From Streptococcus pseudopneumoniae (GTDB taxonomy: Bacteria > Bacillota > Bacilli > Lactobacillales > Streptococcaceae), in assembly GCF_001074825.1 (NCBI RefSeq), contig NZ_JUPG01000182.1:1-64000 (forward strand): a stretch of 64,000 bases of DNA, given 5' to 3'. The position numbers were made by a program, and so were the translations under genes. The notes under the pieces were generated by a model. The model was not told where the DNA came from. It ran no database searches and saw nothing but the letters and a program-made list of their open reading frames with translations. Shown piece by piece: positions 36,441 through 47,638 of the stretch; the first letter of the stretch is position 1; every line of letters starts with the position of its first letter.

Positions 36441-36488
36441 AAAAAAGGTTTATAATTTCCATAAAAATTGACATGGAAATTATAAAAC
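36441..36488 (-). terminator. Terminator of the ami operon
   Basis: On the minus strand GGTTTTATAATTTCCAT and ATGGAAATTATAAACC form a 16-bp stem with one bulge and a 10-base loop, followed by TTTTTTTG. Confidence 0.9.
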
Positions 36489-36493
36489 CATTC

Positions 36494-37420
36494 TTAGTTT
36501 AGTCCTTTTTGATAACGTGCCAATTCGGCTTGGTTAGCCCAAACATAATGACCTGGGCGGATTTCAACCATAGACGGCTTATCAGTCTCATAGTCGTGTT
36601 GACTTGGGTCATAAACCTTCAAGACCTTCTTACGTTCCAAGATTGGATCTGGAATTGGTACCGCTGACAGCAAGGCTTGAGTATATGGGTGAATTGGATT
36701 GTTAAACAATTCTTCTGTTTCTGCAACTTCTACAATAACACCCTTATAAATAACCGCGATACGATCTGAAATAAAACGAACGACAGACAAGTCATGGGCT
36801 ATAAAGAGATAGGTCAAGCCAAGTTCTTTTTGGAATTTTTTGAGCAAGTTCAAGACTTGAGCACGCACAGAAACGTCCAAGGCTGAAATAGGCTCATCCG
36901 CAATAACAAAGTCTGGCTGCATCACCAAGGCACGGGCAATACCGATACGTTGACGTTGACCACCTGAAAACTCATGAGGGTAACGAGTCAAGTGCTCAGC
37001 AAGAAGTCCCACTTCACGGATAATATTTTGAACTTTCTCTTTACGTTCTTCTTCATCCTTAAATAGATGGTGATTGTAAAGACCTTCAGAAATAATATAA
37101 TCAACAGTCGCACGTTCATTCAAACTTGCAGCAGGGTCTTGGAAAATCATCTGGATACGACGAATCAATTCCGCAGCTTGTTCGCGCGATTTCTTACCAT
37201 TAATCTTTTGACCATCAAAAATGATATCACCATTACTTGTATCATTGAGACCGATTATCGCACGACCAATAGTTGTTTTCCCACTTCCTGATTCACCTAC
37301 AAGCGAGAAAGTTTCTCCCTTGTTGATAAAGAAGTTAGCATTTTTAACCGCAACAAACTTCTTACTTCCTTCTCCGAAGGAAATTTCTAAATCTTTGATT
37401 TCTACTAATTTTTCAGACAT
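36494..37420 (-). CDS. amiF: Oligopeptide ABC transporter ATP-binding protein AmiF
   Basis: From the ATG at 37420 (AGGAGG upstream, 10 bases after the amiE stop) it encodes 308 residues; an earlier ATG at 37489 lies within amiE. Walker [11 protein letters not shown]-loop FQDPAAS, signature [15 protein letters not shown] and Walker [13 protein letters not shown] are intact, and the C-terminal oligopeptide-transporter extension [16 protein letters not shown] is present. It pairs with AmiE to power import of oligopeptides bound by AmiA, used for nutrition and for sensing peptides by intracellular regulators. Confidence 0.96.
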   Translation of the reverse strand: MSEKLVEIKDLEISFGEGSKKFVAVKNANFFINKGETFSLVGESGSGKTTIGRAIIGLNDTSNGDIIFDGQKINGKKSREQAAELIRRIQMIFQDPAASLNERATVDYIISEGLYNHHLFKDEEERKEKVQNIIREVGLLAEHLTRYPHEFSGGQRQRIGIARALVMQPDFVIADEPISALDVSVRAQVLNLLKKFQKELGLTYLFIAHDLSVVRFISDRIAVIYKGVIVEVAETEELFNNPIHPYTQALLSAVPIPDPILERKKVLKVYDPSQHDYETDKPSMVEIRPGHYVWANQAELARYQKGLN

Positions 37421-37430
37421 TTCCTTCCTC

Positions 37431-38498
37431 CTAGTCTGCCAGATGGGCAAATCCCATTTTTTCACGAATCTTATCATGGAGATTTGCAATCACAGCTGGT
37501 TTTTCTACTTTTGGAGCATCCTCATGAAGTAGCCAAGTTTTAGCCCAATGTGTCTCTGATACTGAAAATTGAGGAGCTTTTTGTTCGAAATCAATCTGCA
37601 TTGCATAGTCAGAACGCAAGGCAAAGGCATCCCCTTTCAGGTCAGTATAAAGTGACGGAGGTGTTCCTGGGATTGAGTAAAGATCCCCTTTATCATCAGC
37701 AAGCTGAGGCAAGCTAGACAAGAGACTCCATGTATATGGATGACGAGGGTCATAGAAGACTTCCTCAACAGTTCCATACTCAACGATTTCTCCTGCATAC
37801 ATAACCGCTACCTTATCCGCAATACTTGCTACCACACCAAGGTCGTGGGTGATAAAGATTGTTGTGAAATGGTACTCGTTTTGTAAAGATTTCAGCAAAT
37901 CAATAATCTGTGCTTGGATGGTTACATCCAAGGCAGTCGTTGGCTCATCACAGATCAAGACATCAGGTCGGCAGGCAAGGGCAATAGCAATAACGATACG
38001 TTGACGCATTCCTCCAGAATATTGGAAGGGGTATTCATCAAAACGTCTATCTGCTTCTGGAATCCCAACCTTATTCATGTAGTCAATGGCCAATTCTTTT
38101 GCTTCTTTAGCTGTTTTTCCTTGGTGTTTTACAATAACTTCTGTAATCTGACTACCAATTGTTTTAATTGGGTCCAAACTAGTCATTGGATCCTGGAAGA
38201 TAGTCGCAATCTTAGCACCACGAATTTGTTCCCAATCCTTGTGAGAAGACAAGGCTGTCAAATCCTGACCACGATAGTCAATGCTACCTTGGGCAATGCG
38301 ACCATTTTCTTCAAGCATACCTGTGAAGGTTTTTGTCAAAACAGATTTACCTGAACCTGACTCACCTACCAAGGCTAATACTTCTCCTTCAACTAGTTCA
38401 AGGGAAACGCCACGAATAGCTGTCAACACTTTGTCACGAACGTCAAATTCCACGACAATATCGCGAGCAGTCAAAATTACATTTTTTTCTTTTGTCAT
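37431..38498 (-). CDS. amiE: Oligopeptide ABC transporter ATP-binding protein AmiE
   Basis: The 355-residue ATPase has Walker A GESGSGKS near residue 44, Q-loop [10 protein letters not shown] near 99, signature [15 protein letters not shown] near 163 and Walker [13 protein letters not shown] near 184. The C-terminal extension with [14 protein letters not shown] and GTPPSLY is typical of the OppD type. It starts 8 bases after amiD. Confidence 0.96.
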   Translation of the reverse strand: MTKEKNVILTARDIVVEFDVRDKVLTAIRGVSLELVEGEVLALVGESGSGKSVLTKTFTGMLEENGRIAQGSIDYRGQDLTALSSHKDWEQIRGAKIATIFQDPMTSLDPIKTIGSQITEVIVKHQGKTAKEAKELAIDYMNKVGIPEADRRFDEYPFQYSGGMRQRIVIAIALACRPDVLICDEPTTALDVTIQAQIIDLLKSLQNEYHFTTIFITHDLGVVASIADKVAVMYAGEIVEYGTVEEVFYDPRHPYTWSLLSSLPQLADDKGDLYSIPGTPPSLYTDLKGDAFALRSDYAMQIDFEQKAPQFSVSETHWAKTWLLHEDAPKVEKPAVIANLHDKIREKMGFAHLAD

Positions 38499-38506
38499 TT
38501 CTACTC

Positions 38507-39433
38507 CTATCTATGTGTACGTGGATCACTAGCATCTGCTAAGTTTTGACCAACTACGAAAAGGGACAAGGATACCAGGACAAGAGTTGTCAATGGAATC
38601 CAGAACAAGTAAGCATTGGTTGTTACGTTTTGTGAATAATCCGAAATCAAACGACCCAAACTTGGCACTGTAATCGGTAATCCAAGACCGAAGAAAGACA
38701 AGAAGGCTTCGTATGAGATAAAGCTTGGAAGCATTTGTGTCATCGTTGTCACAATAACAGATACCAATTGAGGCATGATATTTTTGGCAACAATCTTCAA
38801 GGTTGGAGTTCCCAAAGTACGTGATGCCAAGTTGTATTCCAAGTCACGATAACGCAAGATTTGCACACGGATCATGAAGGCAATCCCAATCCATGTTGTT
38901 ACACTCATGGCAAAAATCAGATTCCAGAATCCAGCTCCGATTGAGTAAGTCAAGACAATGACAATCAAAAGAGATGGGATGTTTGAGATAACGTTATAAA
39001 CTTCCATCATCACACGGTCAACTGATTTTGAAATTCCCCAAATACCACCGACAAAGACACCGATAACTAGGTTAATCACTGTCGCAATCACAGAAATGAG
39101 GATAGAGTTACGAGCTCCGAACCAGACACCGTCAAAGAGAGATTTACCGTTACTGTCTGTACCGAACCAATGCTCAGCATTTGGTTTGATATAACGAGCA
39201 CTAAAGTCGTTTACCTTGCTGACATCATTGAAATCAAACTTAGAAAACATTGGGTAAATGAAACTCATCAAAATAATAGCCACCAAAATTCCCAACATGA
39301 CTACAGTTGATTTTTTCTTCATGAATTGTCTAAACACTGAACCCCAGTATGAATAAGCTGGCGCATCAATGGCTTCAGAGGCAAAATCGTCACGTTTTAC
39401 GAACTGAAATTTTTCTTTATCGATTGTAGACAT
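38507..39433 (-). CDS. amiD: Oligopeptide ABC transporter permease AmiD
   Basis: The 308-residue protein has a cytoplasmic N-terminus and six membrane segments. It has the OppC-type signature [20 protein letters not shown] near residue 93 and the permease EAA-like loop [20 protein letters not shown] near 205. The start codon overlaps the amiC stop by one base. Confidence 0.95.
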   Translation of the reverse strand: MSTIDKEKFQFVKRDDFASEAIDAPAYSYWGSVFRQFMKKKSTVVMLGILVAIILMSFIYPMFSKFDFNDVSKVNDFSARYIKPNAEHWFGTDSNGKSLFDGVWFGARNSILISVIATVINLVIGVFVGGIWGISKSVDRVMMEVYNVISNIPSLLIVIVLTYSIGAGFWNLIFAMSVTTWIGIAFMIRVQILRYRDLEYNLASRTLGTPTLKIVAKNIMPQLVSVIVTTMTQMLPSFISYEAFLSFFGLGLPITVPSLGRLISDYSQNVTTNAYLFWIPLTTLVLVSLSLFVVGQNLADASDPRTHR

Positions 39434-40929
39434 TATTTGCCTCCTTTCTCAGTCAATTTAATACGTGGGTCAATAATGGTCATCCAAATATCTCCTAAAA
39501 GAAGTGAGAAGATAGAAATACATGTAAAGATGAAGACAAGACCTACGACCATAGAGTTATTAGATGCTTTTACAGAGTCAATCAACATTTTACCCATACC
39601 TGGGAAGGCGAAGACTGTTTCAGTAAGAGTTGCACCACCGATAACCCCGATAACGGCACCAGGAATTCCTGAAACCAGCGGAACCATGGCATTTTTAAAG
39701 ATGTGTTTGTTTGAAATTTCTTTTTCAGACAAACCTTTGGCACGAGCAAAACGTACAAAGTCTTGCGACTGCAAGTCAATCATGTAACGACGAATCCAAA
39801 TAGCTGTACCAGGAGCACCCAATAAACCAAGGATAACTGCTGGTAAAACATATGAACGCCAATCTCCAGCACCCAAGATAGGGAATGAATCTGGCAAGCC
39901 GATTGAAGAACCAGCCAAACGAACGATATAAACCAAGGCAATTGTTGGAAGAGCCATCAAGAAGGTCAAAGCCCCTGTTGAAAAGCTATCAATCCAAGTG
40001 TTCTTGAAGCGAGCCATAGCTGAACCAAGTGGCACGGCAATCGCATAAGAAATCACCAAACCAATCAATCCAACGACAGCAGAGCTGGCAATCATAGAAG
40101 GATATTGGTAGTTACTTTCAGTCGCTGTATAGGGATCATCTTTTCCGTAGTTAGCTACTTCACGAGAATCAGCTTGACTAGGTGATTTGTAGGTTCTTGA
40201 GTAAATATTTACAGAAGAAGTTTTCTTACCTGTTGGGAACTGAACTTGAGCCGTTTTTGTTTGTCCTTGTCCCTGAGTAATAACCTGTAAAACAGGGCTA
40301 TTAGCATAGGTTGGATAAGAGTCACCTAAATTGATGTTCACAAAGTTTTGATGCACAAATGGGAACTGACTGTTAAAGTACAAGAGATATTTATGTTTGG
40401 TACCTGAACCAACCAATGACCATCCGATAGCTGGATCGTTTTCGAAACGAAGGTAACGTTTCAAGTCTGGGTTTTCAGGGTCTTGAATTTTATTAGTATG
40501 GTCAATGTCAATCAAGTTAGCATAGAATTTGAAAACACGTTCAAAAATTGGGATTTCACGAGTAGCGTAGAATTGGCCACTTTCAGTAAATTCTCCCAAG
40601 ATCCAACCATGACCGATTTGTTTGATGTATTTTTCATAGATAGCCTTGTTGGTGTCATTAGCTTCAACTGTTACAGAAGCATCCATCTGGCTAGCTTTTT
40701 CTTGCAATTCCTTGGTATCGTAGTACTCGATATAGCCCATACGCTCATAAACGGTATTTTCATAGTTATCACGTTTATCAGCAGTTGTCGCAATCTTGTT
40801 ATAGTTGGTATCCTGTTTGAAAATCAATTTTCGAGGAACCATTGTATAGATAATCGTGTAAGTCAAGGTTGTTACTAAAAAGATAGAAACCAATGACCGC
40901 AAAACACGCATAAAAATATATTTTTTCAT
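39433..40929 (-). CDS. amiC: Oligopeptide ABC transporter permease AmiC
   Basis: The 498-residue protein is longer than OppB of other bacteria because a large extracellular domain (residues about 35-275) lies between the first and second membrane segments, a known trait of streptococcal AmiC. The permease core is C-terminal with the loop [23 protein letters not shown] near 390. It is separated from amiA by a 66-base gap with a hairpin that may lower its expression relative to amiA. Confidence 0.95.
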   Translation of the reverse strand: MKKYIFMRVLRSLVSIFLVTTLTYTIIYTMVPRKLIFKQDTNYNKIATTADKRDNYENTVYERMGYIEYYDTKELQEKASQMDASVTVEANDTNKAIYEKYIKQIGHGWILGEFTESGQFYATREIPIFERVFKFYANLIDIDHTNKIQDPENPDLKRYLRFENDPAIGWSLVGSGTKHKYLLYFNSQFPFVHQNFVNINLGDSYPTYANSPVLQVITQGQGQTKTAQVQFPTGKKTSSVNIYSRTYKSPSQADSREVANYGKDDPYTATESNYQYPSMIASSAVVGLIGLVISYAIAVPLGSAMARFKNTWIDSFSTGALTFLMALPTIALVYIVRLAGSSIGLPDSFPILGAGDWRSYVLPAVILGLLGAPGTAIWIRRYMIDLQSQDFVRFARAKGLSEKEISNKHIFKNAMVPLVSGIPGAVIGVIGGATLTETVFAFPGMGKMLIDSVKASNNSMVVGLVFIFTCISIFSLLLGDIWMTIIDPRIKLTEKGGK

Positions 40930-40953
40930 ATCATTTCCTTTAAAAATCCCAAA

Positions 40954-40983
40954 AGAACCTTCTCCTCATGGAGAGAAAGTTCT
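40954..40983 (-). terminator. Partial terminator / hairpin between amiA and amiC
   Basis: On the minus strand AGAACTTTCTCTCC and GGAGAAGGTTCT form a stem with an ATGA loop followed by TTTT. A leaky terminator here would make more binding protein than permease. Confidence 0.7.
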
Positions 40984-40995
40984 ATTGAAAATTAT

Positions 40996-42984
40996 TTACT
41001 TCACATGACTTGCCAATTCTTTTTGAGCTTTCTCGTTTGACTCAGCCTTTTCTTTCAACCATTTTTCACGAGCTTTTTCATACTCTTCTTTGGTGATTGC
41101 TTTTTCACCAACTTCAGTATACTTCAAGTATCCTGCATTTTCACCTTTAAGACCAGCTACAGAATATGAAGAGCTAAATGGTAGAACCTTTGAAACAAAT
41201 GAAACGGCTGTTTCTTTAGGAGAAGCCATTACTGGAATTGTCAAAGCATTATCAGTCAACCAAGCTTGTGCTACTGCGTATTTTTCATAACGTTTTTGAA
41301 CATCTTGGTTTTCGCTGTTTGCGTCATCAAGTAATTTTCCATAGTCAGCCAAACCAAGTTTACTTACTACTGATGCATCCGTGTTTTGGTCAATACCAAG
41401 GTAAAGGCGAGTGTTTCCTCCCTTGATGACAAACTGATCCAAGAAAGTAGACGGATCTTGATAGTCAGGGTTCCATCCTGACAATGTATGGATATCCCAG
41501 TCTTGCTCTTTAGCTGTTGGAGCACTAAATGAAATTGGTAAAGCTTCTGCTTGGGTCATTTGTTGCAAGTCTACGACAACATTATCTGAACCCAATACCT
41601 TTTCAATTGATTGCTTCAATGATTGGACACGGTTTACAACCGCTGTTGATTCTTGGATAACCAAGGCATCCAAGTGGATTGGGAATTCAACACCTTCAGC
41701 TTGTAGGCTTGATTTAGCTTTAGCAAAGACTTCTTTCGCTTTTTCTTCATTGTAAAGGCCATTTTGAGAATCTGCTAGAGATACGTTTGACCAAGTAGAG
41801 GAATTTGTCTTAGCCAAGCTATCTTGTACCAATTCACCAAATGTTTTCTTACCAACTTGAAGATTATATGGTGCAAATGTATTACGGATGGCTACTGCAG
41901 CTCCATCAGTACCATTTGTTTGAGCTGAATAAGAATTGCGATCGACCGCAAAGTTCAAGGCTTGACGGAATTCCTTGTTTAGCAATGCTTTCTGAGTAGA
42001 TGTCTTTTGGGCATCACTTGTTTTAGCAGTGTGGTTATAGGTTGTACGGCCATAGTTCAAGCTGACAGTTGCAACACCAGCACCTGGTTCGTTAAAGTAA
42101 ATGTTATCTTTGAAGTCAGCTGCATATTTTTCATATGTCGAACTTGTAGGGAAGATACGCGCCTTGCTATATTGACCATCAGCAAAACCTTTGGCAATCA
42201 CATCTTGGTCCTTACCATCCCAGAAAGTGAACTTAACGTTCTCAATTTTTACATTTTCTTTGTCCCAGTATGCGTCATTTTTAGCCATCTCGATAGATGA
42301 TTTTGGAGTTACAGATTTTAAGACAAATGGACCGTTATAAAGAATAGAGTTAGCATCTGTTGGGGCACCAAAACCTTCCCCTTTTGAAGCTAAGAATTCT
42401 TCATTAACTGGCATCAAAACACCACTAGTTGTCTTATCATTCCAGAAAGTTTCTGGCTGGTTCAAGGTATATTCTAGTGTTTGATCATCAAGTGCTTTTA
42501 CACCAACGGTTGAAAAATCGCTTGTTTCACCCTTGATGTATGCTTCTAATCCCTTAATAGAAGAGCTAACGATTGAAAGTCCTTTTGATTTTCCATCTAC
42601 GGCGTGTTTCAAACCAGTAACGAAGTCTTTAGCAGTGACAGGAGCGTACTCTTCTCCCTCTGCTGTCACCCATTTAGCATCCTTACGGATTTTATAGGTA
42701 TAAGTCAAACCATCTTTTGAAACTGTCCATGATTCAGCAATAGAAGGAACCAGGTTACCGTATTTATCATTAGCCAACAAACCATCTACAGCATTTGTTG
42801 TGACGAATGATGTTGAGTCGATATTGCTAACGATATAATCCAAAGTTTCTGGGTCTGTTTGATAAACATATTGGTAATCTTTTGCTAGTTTAGCATTATT
42901 TGAACTAGTGTTTGAACACGCAGCTAGAACTCCTGACGCTAATAAGGTAGCCCCCGCTACAGCAAGCACTTGACTTTTTTTCAT
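40996..42984 (-). CDS. amiA: Oligopeptide-binding lipoprotein AmiA
   Basis: The 662-residue protein has a lipoprotein signal with the lipobox LLASGVLAAC (Cys near residue 22), then an SBP_bac_5 peptide-binding domain (DYQYVYQTDPETLDYIVSN..., WTVSKDGLTYTYKIRKDAKW, FRQALNFAVDRNSY). It captures oligopeptides outside and hands them to AmiCD. It is the promoter-proximal gene of amiACDEF; AGAGGAGT precedes the ATG. Confidence 0.96.
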   Translation of the reverse strand: MKKSQVLAVAGATLLASGVLAACSNTSSNNAKLAKDYQYVYQTDPETLDYIVSNIDSTSFVTTNAVDGLLANDKYGNLVPSIAESWTVSKDGLTYTYKIRKDAKWVTAEGEEYAPVTAKDFVTGLKHAVDGKSKGLSIVSSSIKGLEAYIKGETSDFSTVGVKALDDQTLEYTLNQPETFWNDKTTSGVLMPVNEEFLASKGEGFGAPTDANSILYNGPFVLKSVTPKSSIEMAKNDAYWDKENVKIENVKFTFWDGKDQDVIAKGFADGQYSKARIFPTSSTYEKYAADFKDNIYFNEPGAGVATVSLNYGRTTYNHTAKTSDAQKTSTQKALLNKEFRQALNFAVDRNSYSAQTNGTDGAAVAIRNTFAPYNLQVGKKTFGELVQDSLAKTNSSTWSNVSLADSQNGLYNEEKAKEVFAKAKSSLQAEGVEFPIHLDALVIQESTAVVNRVQSLKQSIEKVLGSDNVVVDLQQMTQAEALPISFSAPTAKEQDWDIHTLSGWNPDYQDPSTFLDQFVIKGGNTRLYLGIDQNTDASVVSKLGLADYGKLLDDANSENQDVQKRYEKYAVAQAWLTDNALTIPVMASPKETAVSFVSKVLPFSSSYSVAGLKGENAGYLKYTEVGEKAITKEEYEKAREKWLKEKAESNEKAQKELASHVK

Positions 42985-43020
42985 TTCTTTACTCCTCTTA
43001 TAAAGTATAGGTTATTATTA

Positions 43021-43049
43021 ATTATACCATATATTTTAAGATATTTCAA
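43021..43049 (-). promoter_or_regulatory. ami operon promoter
   Basis: TTGAAA (43044-43049), a 17-base spacer and TATAAT (43021-43026) preceded by TGG, an extended -10, on the minus strand. Confidence 0.85.
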
Positions 43050-43110
43050 GAAAAGTAAACGAATTTTCAGAATATTTAGGCTTATTAACACAAAAAATCT
43101 GAAAAAGCTA

Positions 43111-43139
43111 TTGACTGAAAATCATTTTCAAGGTATAAT
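43111..43139 (+). promoter_or_regulatory. tRNA-Cys promoter
   Basis: TTGACT (43111-43116), a 17-base spacer and TATAAT (43134-43139), 12 bases before the tRNA. Confidence 0.85.
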
Positions 43140-43151
43140 AATAAACGTTAA

Positions 43152-43222
43152 GGCGGTATAGCCAAGTGGTAAGGCACGGCTCTGCAAAAGCTTGATCGTC
43201 GGTTCAAATCCGTCTACCGCCT
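43152..43222 (+). tRNA. tRNA-Cys (anticodon GCA)
   Basis: The 71-base cloverleaf has a 7-bp acceptor stem GGCGGTA/TACCGCC, D-loop AGTGGTAAGGC, anticodon loop CTCTGCAAA with GCA, and T arm GGTTCAAATCC. The discriminator is T, as expected for Cys. CCA is not encoded. It stands alone, with its own promoter and a terminator downstream. Confidence 0.95.
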
Positions 43223-43256
43223 TCTATAACTTGAATTATCAAGTTACAAATGAACA

Positions 43257-43284
43257 GAAAGCCCCATTTGAAGGGCTTTTTTCT
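43257..43284 (+). terminator. Terminator of tRNA-Cys
   Basis: AAAGCCC and GGGCTTT flank an 8-base loop, followed by TTTTTCTTTT. Confidence 0.88.
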
Positions 43285-43364
43285 TTTGATAAATACATAT
43301 AATTTACAAACATTTTGAGTCTGAGTTTCTCGAGGACACAATTTTCTTTTGAAATCAACTGAAA

Positions 43365-43395
43365 AAAGCTTCGTCACGCATGGTGACAAAAGCCT
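43365..43395 (-). terminator. Terminator of the CNNM/CBS gene
   Basis: On the minus strand GGCTTTTGTCAC and GTGACGAAGCTTTTTT pair around a 5-base loop, just after the stop codon. Confidence 0.85.
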
Positions 43396-43400
43396 CTAGT

Positions 43401-44732
43401 TTACTCTGTTTCTTCTTCTATTTCAAATTCTGTGATCTGGACTTTTACCTTGGTAACACGTCCATTTTTCACTTTATCATTGGTTAGGATAAGCTGTTTG
43501 TTTTGGCTGACCAATTCATAGCTGAGTTTCTCAGTCGTTGGAATACTCCCAATTCCTGTCAAATAATAACCAGCGATGGTATCAACGTCATCACTTTCCA
43601 GCTCAACATCAAAGTAGCTATTAAAATCATTGAGATTCATGGTACCTTGAACAATGTAAGTATCATCGCCAATCTGATGAACATCTATTGCTGCTTTGTC
43701 CGTTTCATCATCAATCTCGCCTACAATTTCCTCTAAGAGGTCTTCTAGGGTCACCAAACCAGCCATACCACCATATTCATCCAGCAAGATTGCCATTTGT
43801 CTTTGAGTATTGCGCAATTCTTTTAGCAAGTCATCTACAAAAATGGTTTCAGGAACAAAGAGTGGATCTTGTAAGATTCTCTTCCAGACGATATTGTCAA
43901 AACCGTCTACAAAGGCTGCCTTAAGAAGACTCTTGGTATGAATGATTCCAATCACATTGTCCTTATCCCCATCATAAACTGGGATACGGGAAAAGTTTTG
44001 TTTTAAAATACTTTGGATAATGGTTTGACTATCATCCTGAATATCAACCATGAAGGCATCCGTCCGAGGAACCATGACTTCTCTGGCCATTAATTCGTCC
44101 AGTGAAAAGATTCCTTGTAACATTTCAATTTCGTCAGCATCTAGTGTTTCTTCACTATTGGTCAGCATGTACTCAATTTCATCACGGGTCATTTTTTCAT
44201 CAGCATCGTCAAAGGTCATAGGAGTCAAGCGACTCAAGAGATTGGTAGATGCAGACAAGAGCCAAACAAAGGGACTAACTAGTTTACCAAGCCCAATAAT
44301 AACTGGCGCTGTACGAATCGCCAAGGCATCCTTTAGATTAAGAGCGATTCTTTTAGGATACAATTCCCCAAAAACGATGGAAATATAGGTCAAAAATGCC
44401 AAGGATAGAAAAGTTGCCACGGCTTGTGCTGTTTCGCCATTCCCAAGCCAAGAGGAAATCACACGTCCTAGAGTATCGGCTAAACTCGCCCCTGATAAGA
44501 TTGTAATCAGGGTGATTCCTACCTGAATGGTTGATAAAAAGTGGTTAGGATTTTCTAGTACCTTCAGCAGGCGGATGTAGCGTCTGTCTCCTTCTTCCGC
44601 CTTTTGTTCAACCCGCGCACGGTTAAGTGAAACCATGGCCATTTCTGTGGCTGAGAAAAAGGCATTTAACACCGTCAAGATAAACAATAAAACAAATTGT
44701 AGCAACAAATTCTGACTACTTGGGTCTTCCAT
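43401..44732 (-). CDS. CNNM/CBS-domain membrane protein (hemolysin-C / CorC family)
   Basis: The 443-residue protein has an N-terminal CNNM (DUF21) membrane domain (residues about 1-195, with ATEMAMVSLNRARV near 28). Two CBS motifs follow (about 210-330: REVMVPRTDAFMVDI, RIPVYDGDKDNVIGIIHTKSLL, AILLDEYGGMAGLVTLEDLLEEIVGEI). The C-terminal CorC_HlyC domain begins near 345. Members are linked to magnesium/cobalt export or homeostasis; the name hemolysin is historical. It is monocistronic, with a BOX element in its upstream region. Confidence 0.9.
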   Translation of the reverse strand: MEDPSSQNLLLQFVLLFILTVLNAFFSATEMAMVSLNRARVEQKAEEGDRRYIRLLKVLENPNHFLSTIQVGITLITILSGASLADTLGRVISSWLGNGETAQAVATFLSLAFLTYISIVFGELYPKRIALNLKDALAIRTAPVIIGLGKLVSPFVWLLSASTNLLSRLTPMTFDDADEKMTRDEIEYMLTNSEETLDADEIEMLQGIFSLDELMAREVMVPRTDAFMVDIQDDSQTIIQSILKQNFSRIPVYDGDKDNVIGIIHTKSLLKAAFVDGFDNIVWKRILQDPLFVPETIFVDDLLKELRNTQRQMAILLDEYGGMAGLVTLEDLLEEIVGEIDDETDKAAIDVHQIGDDTYIVQGTMNLNDFNSYFDVELESDDVDTIAGYYLTGIGSIPTTEKLSYELVSQNKQLILTNDKVKNGRVTKVKVQITEFEIEEETE

Positions 44733-44807
44733 AGTTCTTCTCCTAAAATAGTATCTTACCCTCTATTATATCACAAAATATAGTCCAGTACATATTATTT
44801 TTTCTCA

Positions 44808-44919
44808 TACTCTTCGAAAATCTCTTCAAACCACGTCAGCTTTATCTGCAACCTCAAAGCTATGCTTTGAGCAACCTGCGACTAGCTTCCTAGTTTGCAT
44901 TTTGATTTTCATTGAGTAT
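44808..44919 (-). repeat. BOX-type repeat element
   Basis: It reads ATACTCTTCGAAAATCTCTT at the left and TTTGATTTTCATTGAGTATT at the right, the reverse orientation of the other three copies. It lies between endA's terminator and the CNNM gene start. GATTTTCATTG is preceded by GCATTT instead of the usual GCTCTT. Confidence 0.85.
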
Positions 44920-44956
44920 TAGTGTCTATTGTAGCCCTGCTTAAACTAGTAAGAAA

Positions 44957-44988
44957 GAACTCCTACATCCACTAGTGACATAGGAGTT
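44957..44988 (-). terminator. Terminator of the murA-epuA-endA transcript
   Basis: AACTCCTA and TAGGAGTT with inner GTCAC/TGGAT pairing form the stem, followed by CTTTCTT on the minus strand. Confidence 0.8.
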
Positions 44989-44999
44989 TATCTTATCTT

Positions 45000-46043
<1,044 letters not shown>

Positions 46044-46051
<8 letters not shown>

Positions 46052-47327
46052 CTTCATCACTTGCCTCAATCCGCTGAATCTTAGCACCTAGCTGCGCTAA
46101 CTTCTCATGGAAACGGTAGTAACCTCTATCCAAGTGAACCAATTTACCAACTACAGTTTCTCCTTGTGCTACCAAACCTGTCAAAATCAAGGCAGCACTG
46201 GCACGAAGGTCAGTTGAAAGAACCTCTGCCCCCTGCAAAGGTTGACCACCAACAATACGAGCTGTATCACGGATAATCTCAGAGTGCAAGCCCATGCGAC
46301 GCATTTCCTCCAGATGTTGAAAACGATTTTCAAAAACTGTCTCCACCATAGTTGATTCGCCTTTTGCGACAGTCATCAAGGCTGTAAATTGAGCCTGCAT
46401 ATCTGTTGGAAATCCTGGGTGGGGCAAGGTTTTCACATGGACAGCTTTTAGATTTTCTAATTGAGAGCGAACTCGAATTCCCTCAGTCTCCTCCGTCACT
46501 TCCACTCCCATTTCAAGCAATTTAGCAATCAAGGGACGGTTGTGCTCCCAAACAGCGTCTTTAATCAAGACATCACCACCAGTCATAGCAGCAGCCACCA
46601 TAAAGGTTCCAGCTTCGATACGGTCTTGGACTACATTGTGAGTCGTACCATGAAGTTTCTCAAGACCGGTAATGGTAATGGTCTCTGTACCAGCACCCTT
46701 AACCTTGGCTCCCATTTCATTGAGGAGAATAGCTAGGTCAACAATCTCAGGCTCACGCGCAGCATTTTCAATCACTGTCACCCCATCAGCTAGAGTCGCT
46801 GCCATCATCAAGTTCTGCGTAGCACCAACACTTGGGAAGTCCATGTAGATATGAGCTCCATGTAAGCGATCAGCCTTGGCTTCGATATAACCAGCTATCT
46901 GACTAATCTTAGCCCCCATAGCTTCTAGACCTTTCAAATGAAGATCAATAGGACGGCTACCAATCGTACAACCACCTGGCATGGATACCTTGGCATGACC
47001 TACACGGGCAAGAATTGGTCCCAAGACAACGATAGATGCACGCATCCTGCTGACATACTTGTAAGGAGCTTCCTCTGTGATGTCGCCAGTCGCGTTCACC
47101 TCGACAAGATGGGCTTCCTCATCAAAATCTACCTTAGCATTTAAACCACGAACCACCTGATTCATAGTGAAAACATCTGACAAGATAGGAACATTCTGTA
47201 AGACGGTCTTTCCTTCACTGGCTAGAATAGTCGCTGCCAACAAGGGTAAGACTGCATTCTTTGCCCCTTCGATCGTAACACTTCCTACCAGACGATTATC
47301 GCCACCTTGAACCACAATTTTTTCCAT
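46044..47327 (-). CDS. murA: UDP-N-acetylglucosamine 1-carboxyvinyltransferase
   Basis: It transfers enolpyruvate from PEP to UDP-GlcNAc, the first committed step of peptidoglycan synthesis. The protein has 427 residues. The N-terminal [13 protein letters not shown] with the catalytic Lys, the loop [23 protein letters not shown] with the fosfomycin-target Cys near residue 117, and [12 protein letters not shown] near 300 are all present. Streptococci carry two MurA paralogues; which one this is cannot be told by eye, although the epuA/endA context is that of pneumococcal murA beside endA. Confidence 0.94.
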
Positions 47328-47350
47328 ACTTATTTCCTTTACATTTGATT

Positions 47351-47581
47351 TTATAATAATCCTCTAAGCGCTTCCTGCCACAACTGATATAAACTGATAA
47401 AGAAAGAACTCAAGATAAAGCCCATTACGATGCTGAAAAGAGCTATCAATAAACGGACTTTTCTTGTATTCTCAGCTGTCACTTTTAAAACCTTTTCCCA
47501 TCTAACAAGATCCTTTAAAAGGTAAAAACTCACATAAATAAAGAGCATGTGACTGCTTAGAGTGAATAATAATTGAACCAT
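47351..47581 (-). CDS. DUF1146 (YwzB-like) small membrane protein
   Basis: From the ATG at 47581 the protein has 76 residues with two membrane helices ([19 protein letters not shown] and [25 protein letters not shown]) around a charged loop [17 protein letters not shown]. The pattern fits DUF1146, often next to murA or ATP synthase genes in Firmicutes. The longer frame to 47635 is unlikely because TATAAT lies 6 bases before this ATG. The gene is 23 bases upstream of murA and probably heads the murA-epuA-endA transcript. Function unknown. Confidence 0.75.
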   Translation of the reverse strand: MVQLLFTLSSHMLFIYVSFYLLKDLVRWEKVLKVTAENTRKVRLLIALFSIVMGFILSSFFISLYQLWQEALRGLL

Positions 47582-47587
47582 TTGACT

Positions 47588-47596
47588 ATTATACCA
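47588..47596 (-). promoter_or_regulatory. Extended -10 promoter giving a leaderless mRNA
   Basis: TGGTATAAT on the minus strand ends 6 bases before the ATG at 47581, so the transcript would start at or next to the start codon. Confidence 0.6.
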
Positions 47597-47638
47597 TCTT
47601 CTCTGTTTGTGCGCTAGTTTGGAAACTTCACTCAAAAA

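Noticed and set aside
43204-43389. 61-residue minus-strand frame overlapping tRNA-Cys
   Set aside because: It reads through the 3' part of the tRNA and its terminator; no ribosome site or family resemblance.
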